Shown: one piece after another, positions 1 to 8,965 of the stretch
Layout of the letters: each line of letters opens with the position of its first letter
How positions within the stretch are numbered: position 1 is the first letter of the stretch
DNA from: Thinopyrum elongatum
Taxonomy: Eukaryota > Streptophyta > Magnoliopsida > Poales > Poaceae
DNA length: 64,000 bases
Direction of reading: 5' to 3'
Assembly (NCBI GenBank): GCA_011799875.1
Contig: CM022297.1
Location: 368,075,105-368,139,104 of the forward strand
Notes under the pieces: generated by a model
Told to the model about the DNA's origin: nothing
Seen by the model: the letters and a program-made list of their open reading frames with translations, nothing else
Database searches by the model: none
Position numbers and translations under genes: made by a program

Positions 1-165
1 TATAAATTTATAATGAGTTCACAACTGTATCTAAAGTGGTGATTTTCTTTTCTTATACTAACGGAGCTCATGAGTATTTTGTTGAGTTTTATGTTGTGAA
101 GTTTTCAAGTTTTGGGTAAACTTTTGATGGACAATGGAATAAGGAGTGGAAAGAGCCTAAGCTTG

Positions 166-244
166 GGGGTGCCCAAGGCACCCCAAGGTAAAATTCAAGG
201 ATAACCAAGCATCTAAGCTTGGGGATGCCCCGGATGGCATCCCC
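166..244 (+). other. Two perfect GC-rich hairpins in the B1 3' region
   Basis: Hairpin 1 pairs GGGGTGCC (166-173) with GGCACCCC (177-184) over a CAA loop. Hairpin 2 pairs GGGGATGCC (221-229) with GGCATCCCC (236-244) over a 6-nt loop. Both follow an AAGCTT. Equivalents occur in element A (9624-9648) and B2 (36407-36430). Function is unknown; RNA structure is an inference. Confidence 0.7.
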
Positions 245-433
245 TCTTTTGTCTTCAATCCATCGGTAAATTACTTGAGGCTATATTTTTATTCACTACA
301 TGATATGTGTTTTCCTTGGAGCGTCTTGTGATATATGGGTCTTTACTTTATTTTTCTTTTTAGTTTTCCAAAATCATCCTTTCAATACACACCTTTTGAG
401 AGGGACACACATTAATCATGAATTTATTAGAAT

Positions 434-571
434 ACTCTATGTGCTTCACTTATATCTTTTGAGCTAGGCAGTTGCTCTAGTGCTTCACTTATATGTTTTT
501 AGAGCACATCAGTGGTTTTATTTTATAGAAATTGATGAACTCTCATGCTTCACTTATATTATTTTGTGAGT
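434..571 (+). other. Tandem hairpins with shared loop TGCTTCACTTATAT (B1)
   Basis: Three copies of a loop motif close to TGCTTCACTTATAT are each flanked by short inverted repeats. The clearest pairs TGCTCTA (473-479) with TAGAGCA (500-506). The third pairs ACTCTCA (539-545) with TGTGAGT (565-571), six of seven bases. The first, around 435-463, is weak (CTC with GAG). Copies in A and B2 have different stem sequences that still pair. Confidence 0.6.
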
Positions 572-2210
572 CTTGAAAATAGTATGGCAATTGGTTTAGG
601 TTATGAATTTAGTCCTAATATGATAGACATTCAAGAGGATATAATAAAAACTTTCATAAAGATCATTGAATATATGAGAAGTTTGATTCCTTGCATTTGT
701 TTTGAGATATAAAAATGGTGATATTAGAGTTATGCTAGTTGGTAATTGTGGTTGAGTAATAATACTTGTGTTAAAGTTTGTGATTCACGAAGCATGCACG
801 TATGGTGAACCGTTATGTGATGAAGTCGGAGCATGATTTATTTCTTGATTGTCTTCCTTACGAGTGGCGGTCGGGGACGAGCGATGGTATTTTCCTACCA
901 ATCTATCCCCCTAGGAGCATGTGTATTAGTACTTTGTTTCAAGGGCTAATAAATTTTTGCAATAAGTATGTGAGTTCTTTATGACTAATGTTGAGTCCAT
1001 GGATTATACGCACTCTTACCCTTCCACCATTGTTAGCCTCTCTAGTACCGTGCAACTTTCGCCGGTGCATTAAACCCACCATATACCCTTCCTCAAAACA
1101 GCCACCATACCTACCTATTATGGCATTTCCATAGCCATTTCGAGATATATTGCCATGCAACTTCCATCGTTCCGTTTATTATGACACATACCATCATTGT
1201 CATGTTGTTCTCATATGCATGAGGCATTCATATAGAGTCATATCTTTGTTCTAGTATCGAGTTGTAATTCTTGAGTTGTAAGTAAATAAAAGTGTGATGA
1301 TCATCATTATTAGAGCATTGTCCCATGTGAGGAAACAAAAAATAATAAAGAAAAGAGAAAACAAGGGAGAAAAAAGGAGGCCAAAGAGCCCAAAAGAAAA
1401 AATGAGAGAAAAAGAGAGAAGGGACAATGTTACTATCCTTTTTCCACACTTATGCTTCAAAGTAGCACCATGTTCTTCATGATAGAGAGTCTCCTATTTT
1501 GTCACTTTCATATACTACTAGTGGGAATTTTTCATTATAGAACTTGGCTTGTATATTCCAATGATGGGCTTCCTCAAATTGCCCTAGGTCTTCGTGAGCA
1601 AGCAAGTTGGATGCACACCCACTTAGTTTTCTTTTGAACTTTCATACCCTTATAGCTCTAGTGCATCCGTTGCATGGCAATCCCTACTCACTTGCATCGA
1701 TATCAATTGATGGGCATCTTCATAGCCCATTAATTTGCCTAGTTGATGTGAGACTATCTTCCTTTTTGTCTTCTCCACACAACCTCCACCATATTCTATT
1801 CCACCTATAGTGCTATATCCATGGCTAACGCTCATGTATTGCGTGAAAGTTGAAAAAGCTTTAGAACATTAAAAGTATGAAAACAATTGCTTGGCTTGTC
1901 ATCGGGGTTGTGCATGATAAAATACTTTGTGTGATGAAGATGGAGCATGACCAGCCTATATGATTTTGTAGGGATAACTTTCTTTGGCCATGATATTTTG
2001 AAAAACTATGATTGCTTTATTAGTATGCTTGAAGTATTATTGTTTTTATGTCAATATTAAAATTTTGTTTTGAATCTTATGGATCTGAATATTCATGACA
2101 CATAAAAGAAAATTACATTGATAAACATGTTAGGTAGCTTTCCACATCAAAAATTCTGTTTTTATCATTTACCTACTCGAGGATGAGCAGGAATTAAGCT
2201 TGAGGATGCT

Positions 2211-3798
2211 TGATACGTCTCCAACGTATCTATAATTTTTTATTGTTCCATGCTATTATATTATCTATCTTGGATGTTTTATATGCATTTTGGTACTATT
2301 TTATATCATTTTTTGGGACTAACCTATTAACCTAGTGCCCAGTGCCAGTTGCTGTTTTTTCCTTGTTTTTGACTTTTTCAGAAAGGAATATCAAACGGAG
2401 TCCAAACAGAATGAAATTTTCGCGATGATTTTTCTTGGACCAGAAGACACCCAGGAGGCTTGGCGAGGGGGTTAGAAGAGTCCCGAGGAAGCCACAAGCC
2501 GTGAGGCCGCGTCTTAGGGGGAGGGGGCATGCCCCCTCGATTTGTGGGCCCCTCGGAGGTCCTCTAACCCTAACTCCGCTCTATATATTCTCAAATATTC
2601 CCAAAACATCAGAAGCGTCCACAAAAAACTTTTCTGCTACCGCAAGCTTCTGTTCTCGTGAGATCCCATCTTGGGGCCTTTTCCGGCGATCTGCAGGAGG
2701 GGGATTCGATCACGGAGGGCTTCTACATCAACCTTGCTGCCCTACCAATGATGTGTGAGTAGTTTACCACAGACCTACGGGTCCATAGCTAGTAGCTAGA
2801 TGGCTTCTTCTCTCTCTTTGATCTTCAATACCATGTTCTCCTCGATGTTCTTGGAGTTCTATCCGATGTAATCTTCTTCTGCGGTGTGTTTGTTGAGATC
2901 CGATGAATTGTGGATTTATGATCAGATTATCTATGAATATTATTTGAGTCTTCTGTGAACTCTTTTATGCATGATTTAAATAACTTTGTATTTCTGTCTG
3001 ATTTATTGATTTGGTTTGGCCAACTAGATTGATCTATCTTGCGATGGGAGAGGTGCTTTGTGATGGGTTCAATCTTGCGGTGTCCTCACCCAGTGACATA
3101 GTAGGGGTAGAGAGGCATGTATTGTATTGTTGCCATTAAGGATAAAAAGATGGGGTTTATATCATATTGCTTGAGTTTATCCCTCTACATCATGTCATCT
3201 TGCTTAAAGTGTTACTCTGTTCTTATGAACTTAATACTCTAGATGCAGGCAGGAGTCGGTCGATGCGTGGAGTAATAGTAGTAGATGCAGAATCATTTCG
3301 GTCTACTTGTCATGGACGTGATGCCTATATTCATGATCATTGCCTTAGATATCGTCATAACTATGCGCTTTTCTATCTATTTCTCAACAGTAATTTGTTC
3401 ACCCACCGTATGTTTTCTTTCAAGAGAGAAGCCTCTAGTGAAACCTATGCCCCCCGGGTCAATTTTCCATCATATATTTTCAGATCTATAAAACCAAAAA
3501 CCCAAAAATACCTTGCTGCAATTTATTTATATTTACTTTATTTTACATTTTAGTTATCTTTTATATCTATCTCTATTAGATCTCATCCTTGCAAGTAACC
3601 ATGAAGGGATTGACAACCCCTTTGTCGCGTTGGGTGCAAGTGTTTGATTGTTTGTGCGGGTGCATCTATTGGAGACTTGCTTGTTCCTCCTACTAGATTG
3701 ATACCTTGGTTCTCAACTGAGGGAAATACTTATCTCTACTTTGCTGCATCACCCTTTCCTCTTCAAGGGACAAACCAACGCAAGCTCAAGAAGTAGCA
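2211..3798 (+). repeat. 3' LTR of B1
   Basis: The LTR is 1588 bp, TG to CA, opening with the inverted pair GATACG/CGTATC. A TATA-like TATATATT lies near 2582. Its last 90 bases reappear, reverse-complemented, at the left ends of both B2 LTRs (23167 and 47837). The ORF at 2435-2758 within it is not a gene. Confidence 0.85.
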
Positions 3799-4717
3799 GA
3801 CATTCTTAGCCCTTGTCGTAGGTCCACGAGACGGGGTGACGGGACCACAGATCATGGAGCATTGATTGTCTCTGCGCGCTCCCAAGACACTAACGGGTTT
3901 TGATATGTGATCTGAGTAGGCCTATGGCCTTTTCACACTAACCACCACACGGGAATAAGTATGGGCACTCAGCGTCGTACGATTCTCTGAAAGCTCTTCA
4001 GACGTCAGCGATTGAGCGGCGCGCGCCCGGTTGGACGTGAACCACCTGTGCTTGTATTGGGGGTGGGTCTACTCCAGGCCGTGTACACAATGCGTAGGAG
4101 TGTAAAGGGCGATGAGCCCAAGACCCTTGAGAGCTTAGGTTGTAGACCGACGTGCTGACCTTTCTGTTGAGCCTAGGTAGGACTACGGCATGTTGATCAG
4201 CCGAGGCCGGGCATGACCCGGAAAAGTGTATCCGGCCGGAGTTAATCGAGCGTGTTGGGTAAGTTGGTGTACCCCTGCAGGGAAGTATATCTATTCGAAT
4301 AGCCGTGTCCATGGTAACGGATGCTCGGAGTTGTATCCCGGTCTATTACAACTGGAACTGGATACTGGAGTTACTAAATGGATATGTTGGCTCCGGGATT
4401 GCTTTCTCGCAGGGAGTCGAGGAAGGATATCTGGGTGTTACTAAAATATACTTGTTACTATATTATATGATACTCTACTCTCTTCTGTTGCAACAAGATG
4501 CTAGTCTTTGATAGGCTAGGCCTTCCCTTCTATTCTGGCATTTCTGTAGTATAGTCCACAAATACATCCCCATTCCTTTGATACTGATGCATACTTAGTA
4601 TAGATCTGATGTCAGTCTTGCGAGTACTTTGGATGAGTACTCACGGTTGCTTTGCTACTTCTTTTTCCCTCTACCCAATAGATGTGACCAGACGACGAAG
4701 CCCGGGAGCCAGCTGAT
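3799..4717 (+). other. Fragment of long-LTR Gypsy element L1
   Basis: This GC-richer sequence matches, in opposite orientation, the LTR of L2 (about 48900-49860), for example around the shared CACTAACCACCAC and CCCCTGCAGGG stretches. It is therefore a piece of the same long LTR, cut by B1 on the left and WHAM1 on the right. It ends with a pyrimidine-rich tract and CAATAG, then an open frame reading PDDEAREPAD that continues past WHAM1 at 20950. No gene is otherwise visible. Confidence 0.7.
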
Positions 4718-6123
4718 TGATACGTCTCCATCGTATCTACTTTTCCAAACTCTTTTGCCCTTGTTTTGGACTCTAATTTGCATGATTTGATTGGAACTAA
4801 CCCGGACTGATGCTATTTTCAGCAGAATTGCCTTGGTGTTATTTTTGTGCAGAAATAAAAGTTCTCAGATAGACCTGAAAATTTATGGAGAATATTTTTG
4901 GAATATATAAAAAATACTGGCGAAAGAATCAACCAAAGGGGACCCACCAGGTGACCACAAGGGTGGGTGGCGCGCCCTACCCCCCTGGGCACGCCCCCTG
5001 GCTTGTGGGTCCCCTGGAGGCCCTCCGACCTCAACTCCAACTCCATATAACCCTATCCGGAGAGAAAAAAAATCAAGGAGAAGAGTTCATCGTGTTTCAC
5101 GATACGGAGCCGCCGTCGCCTCCTGTTCTTCCTCGGGAGGACAGATTTGGAGTTTGTTTTGGGCTCCGGAGAGGGGAAATCAACGTCGTCGTCATCATCA
5201 ACCCTCCTCCATCACCAATTTCATGATGCTCACCACCGTGCATGAGTAATTCCATCATAGGCTTGCTAGACGGTGATGGGTTGGATGAGATTTCTCATGT
5301 AATCGAGTTAGTTTTTGTTAGGGTTTGATCCCTAGTATCCACTATGTTCTGAGATTGATGTTGCTATGACTTTGCTATGCTTAATGCTTGTCACTAGGGC
5401 CCGAGTGCCATGATTTCAGATCTGAACATATTATGTTTTCATGAATATATTTGTGTTCTTGATCCGATCTTGCAAGTTGTAGACACCTATTACGAGTTAT
5501 GATCCGCATACCCCAAGGTGAAAATAATTGGGATTCTTTCCAGTGATTACCGTAGTTTGAGGAGTTCATGTATTCACTAAGTGCTAATGCTTTGTTCCGG
5601 TTCTCTATTAAAAGGAGGCCTTAATATCCCTTAGTTTCCATTAGGACCCCGCTGCCATGGGAGGGTAGGACAAAAGATGTCATGCAAGTTCTTTTCCATA
5701 AGCACGCATGACTATATACGGAATACATGCCTACATTATATTGATGAATTGGATCTAGTTCTGTGTCACCCTAGGTTATAACTATTGCATGATGAATGCC
5801 ATCCCACATAATTATCCATCACTGATCCGTTGCCTACGAGCTTTTCACATATTGATCTTTGCTACATTACTTTGCCGTTGCCACTGTTACAATTGCTACA
5901 AAACTGCTACTGTTACTTTTGTCACCGTTACCGTTACTTCCATACTACTTTGCTACTAAAAACTTTGCTGTAGATATTAAGTCTTTCAGGTGTGGTTGAA
6001 TTGACAACTCAGCTGCTAATACTTGGGAATATTCTTTGGCTCCCCTTGTGTCGAATCGATAAATTTGGGTTGAATACTCTACCCTCGAAAACTGTTGCGA
6101 TCCCCTATAATTGTGGGTTATCA
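4718..6123 (+). repeat. 5' LTR of WHAM1
   Basis: The LTR is 1406 bp, opens TGATACGTCTCC and ends GGGTTATCA. It pairs with 19538-20941 with few substitutions along its length. The first 20 bases contain the inverted pair GATACG/CGTATC. A weak TATA-like ATATAA lies near 5045. Confidence 0.9.
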
Positions 6124-6134
6124 AGACCTTTTTC

Positions 6135-6152
6135 TGGCGCCATTGCCGGGGA
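6135..6152 (+). promoter_or_regulatory. Primer binding site, tRNA-Asp type (WHAM1)
   Basis: TGGCGCCATTGCCGGGGA lies 11 bases after the LTR end. It matches the complement of a plant tRNA-Asp 3' end with one change (A for G at the eighth base). Confidence 0.8.
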
Positions 6153-6201
6153 GCATAGCTCTATTCTCTGAGTCACTTGGGATTTATATCTGTTGATCAT
6201 T

Positions 6202-6280
6202 ATGAAGAATTTGAAAGATACCAAAACCAAGATCTATCCCTCTACTACGAGGGGAGGTAAGGAAGTGCCATCTAGCTCTG
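6202..6280 (+). pseudogene. gag, first 26 codons, cut off by a nested insertion (WHAM1)
   Basis: The ATG at 6202 opens a frame starting MKNLKDTKTKIYPS, matching the gag start of WHAM2 at 25147. The frame is broken at 6281 by element A. The target duplication CTCTG lies on both sides (6276-6280 and 12960-12964), and removing the insert restores one continuous frame into 12960 onward. Confidence 0.85.
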
Positions 6281-7862
6281 CGATACGTCTCCAACGTATC
6301 AATAATTTTTTATTGTTCCATGCTGCTATATTATCATTCTTGGATGTTTTACAATCATTTTATAGCAACTTTATATCATTTTTTGGGACTAACCTATTGA
6401 CATAGTGCCCAGTGCCAGTTGCTGTTTTCTGCTTGTTTTTTACTTCGCAGGAAATCAATACCAAACGGAGTCCAAATGCACCGAAACTTTTTGGAGATTT
6501 TTTTGGACCAGAAGACATCCAGTGGGCCAAAGAAGTACTGAAGAGGGGGCCCGAGGTGAGAACAAGACACCAGGGCGTGCTTGGGCCCCCAGGCGCGCCC
6601 TGATGGGTTGTGCCCACCTCGGTGACCTCCCGCACCGCCTCTTTGCTCTATAAATACCCCAATATTCCAGAAGCCCTAGGGAAGTCGACAAAAATCAATT
6701 CCAGCCACCGCAAGTTCCAGAAACCACAGATCCAATCTAGACACCATCACGGAGGGGTTCATCATCCTCATTGGTGCCTCTCCGATGATGAGTGAGTAGT
6801 TTATTGTAGACATACGCGTCCATCGTTAGTAGCTAGATGGCTTTCTCTCTCTCTTTTGATTCTCAATACAACGGTCTCTCGGAGATCTATTTGATGTAAC
6901 TCTTTTTTGCGGTGTGTTTGTTGTGATCCGATGAACTTTGAGTTTATGATCAGATCTATGTTTTTATCCATGAAAGTTATTTGAGTCTTTTGATCTCTTA
7001 TATGCATGATTACTTATAGCCATGTATTTCTTCTTCGATATTTGGGTTTTTTTGGCCAACTTGATCTATTTATCTTGCAATGGGAAGAGGTGCTTTGTGA
7101 TGGGTTCGATCTTACGGTGCTTGATCCTAGTGACAGAAGGGGAAACGACATGTATGTATCGTTGCTATTAAGGATAACAAGATGGGGTCTATTTCTACAT
7201 AAATAGATCTTGTCTACATCATGTCATCGTTCTTATTGCATTACTCCATTTCTCCATGAACTTAATACACTAGATGCATGCTGGATAGCGGTCGATGTGT
7301 GGAGTAATAGTAGTAGATGCAGGTAGGAGTCGGTCTACTAATCTTGGACGTGATGCCTATATAATGATCATTGCCTGGATATCGTCATGATTATTTGAAG
7401 TTCTATCAATTGCCCAACAGTAATTTGTGTACCCACCGTTTGCTATTTTTCTCGAGAGAAGCCACTAGTGAAACCTACGGCCCCCGGGTCTCTTCTTTAA
7501 TATATTTGCCTTCGTGATCTATTTTTATTTGCTTTTATTTTCAGATCTATTAATCCAAAAATACAAAAATACCTTGCTGCAATTTTTACTTATTTATTTT
7601 ATCTTGCGTTCCCGCGAGATCTATTTATCTAATCTACTACAGTTTTACCTATCCTTTTACCCGTGAGGGATTGACAACCCCTCTCTTACGTCGGGTTGCA
7701 AGTATTTGTTCTTTGTGTGCAGGAGCTGTTTACGTGGTGTTGCGTGGTTCTCCTACTAGTTCGATAACCTTGGTATCATCACTGAGGGAAATACCTACCA
7801 TTGCTGTGCTGCATCATCCCTTCCTCTTTGGGGAAATACCGACGTAGTTCAAGCAAACATCA
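6281..7862 (+). repeat. 5' LTR of element A
   Basis: It pairs with 11377-12959. The first base is C instead of T (CGATACG), so the usual TG terminus is mutated here, while the 3' LTR keeps TGATACG. It ends CAAACATCA. Confidence 0.9.
6649..6656 (+). promoter_or_regulatory. LTR TATA box (element A)
   Basis: TATAAATA stands in the GC-richer part of the LTR. The same box is at 11745-11752 in the 3' LTR. It is a probable RNA polymerase II core promoter for the element; function is inferred from position. Confidence 0.55.
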
Positions 7863-7873
7863 AAAGGAATTTC

Positions 7874-7891
7874 TGGCGCTGTTGCCGGGGA
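7874..7891 (+). promoter_or_regulatory. Primer binding site, tRNA-Asp type (element A)
   Basis: TGGCGCTGTTGCCGGGGA lies 11 bases past the LTR end and differs from the tRNA-Asp complement by one base (T for C at the seventh base). Confidence 0.8.
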
Positions 7892-8085
7892 GACATCATC
7901 AACATCTACCAGGTTCCTAATCACAAATCTCATCTCCTTGAAATTTACATTATTTTCCATTTGCCTCTCGTTTTCCTCTCCCCCACTTCACAAAAATTTG
8001 CCGTTTTATTCGCCCTCTTTTTCGTTCACCGTTTTCTCGTCAGATCTGTTTTTGTGTGCGATCTTGTTGACCACTTTTTGTCATT

Positions 8086-8902
8086 ATGGATAGTTCTTCC
8101 TCTATTGCGTACACCCCCGAGAACGAGGTTCTTAACTTTAAACAAAGGGGAGGGGGGAATTTAAAAGATGCTTGGTATAGGATTTGCAATGCTCATAATA
8201 GATCTATCCGTAAGCAATCTACCATTGTTCTTCTTTGCTGTTTTTATGTGGGCATCACCACTTGGTATAGATTCATCCTTGATACGATTACCGGTGGAAA
8301 TTTCTTGATGTGTCCCTCTCTTGATGCTTTTAATGCTATGGGAAATTTAGTGGGTTCACCACCGCTTATGATCAATGAAACAACTTTGACTCTCGAGCAT
8401 GTTATGGAAAGACTAGATGCTATTGAAAAGAAAATGCTTACTGAAGAACATATTGAAAACTTGGATAAAAAGATGCATAATTTTGCTACTAAATTTGGGT
8501 CAAAAGCGGGAGAAGTTTTTAAGTTGTTGAAAGAAAAAGGGGACCGTAATTCATGAAAGAATTGAAGAATGCCCGTCTCGGATTGGTAAACTGGAAGAAA
8601 TCTTTAGTAATCTAAGTACGGATTTTGCTTCCGTCAAAACTATTGAAAAAACTCCAATAAAAATTGGTAAGATCACTCAAGCCACTAAAAACAAGGGTGC
8701 AACTTCCAATAGCAACAAAGAAGATCTTAAGATGATTAGTATTCACCCGGATTTTGTTGAAGTTATAAGAGACCCTTTGTGCAAGAATGAGTTCCTTAAA
8801 CTTGTTCCTAGGGGTTTTGTCATTGAAAATTTGTATGCTAAATCCTTGTAGAATTCCAAGTGTTTGATTGAAGAGTTGGAAAACAAAGATGACAATACTT
8901 AG
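8086..8902 (+). pseudogene. Degraded gag-like ORF of Sabrina-like element A
   Basis: The ATG at 8086 opens 156 codons. The segment LKDAWYRICNAHN, then FYVGITTWYR and LDTITGGNF, follows the spacing of the C-terminal half of plant Gypsy Gag (AW-R, FY-GL, R--LD--GG-F), so I read it as a Gag remnant without a zinc knuckle. After about codon 152 a frameshift moves the frame, which continues (HERIEECPSRIGKLEEIF) with one TAG near 8850 and ends ENKDDNT at 8902. B2's ORF ends the same way (KDDNT). A GTTGGG/CCCAAC hairpin follows. The region 7892-8085 before it is leader without a gene. Confidence 0.6.
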
Positions 8903-8947
8903 ATCCTTTGCATTATGCCTAGCTAGGGGCGTAAAACGATAGCGCTC

Positions 8948-8965
8948 GTTGGGAGGCAACCCAAC
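8948..8965 (+). other. Conserved hairpin after the Sabrina-like ORF (A)
   Basis: GTTGGG and CCCAAC pair over the loop AGGCAA, about 46 bases after the stop codon. The same structure (TTGGG/CCCAA) stands after the unrelated ORF of B2 at 46678-46693, preceded in both by the conserved TAGCTAGGGGCGT. Confidence 0.65.

Larger units (their letters stand above)
1..2210 (+). other. 3' internal noncoding region of B1
   Basis: No credible gene: reading frames are short and AT-rich. It matches, in inverted orientation, the B2 stretch 34326-36689, and more distantly element A 9420-11376. It holds two GC-rich hairpins (166-244), a set of hairpins with a shared loop (434-571) and a polypurine tract at its end. 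Confidence 0.75.
1..3798 (+). mobile_element. Sabrina-like Gypsy LTR retrotransposon B1, 3' part
   Basis: The window opens inside this element; only 3' internal sequence and the 3' LTR are present. The polypurine tract just before 2211 (AAGCTTGAGGATGCT) is followed by an LTR opening TGATACGTCTCC and ending GAAGTAGCA at 3798. The LTR matches the two LTRs of the minus-strand copy B2. The next five bases, GACAT, should be the target duplication, but the left end lies outside the window. The name Sabrina is from memory of the LTR start. Confidence 0.8.

Noticed and set aside
2435..2758. Open frame of 107 codons in the B1 LTR
   Set aside because: It lies across LTR promoter and leader sequence and is not kept in the B2 LTR.
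3799..4717. Possible host gene because of splice-like AG and GC-rich sequence
   Set aside because: The same sequence recurs in inverted form in the L2 LTR, so it belongs to a repeat.
6135..6152. tRNA-like sequence
   Set aside because: Only 18 bases matching a tRNA 3' end; it is a primer binding site, not a tRNA gene. Same for the other primer sites.
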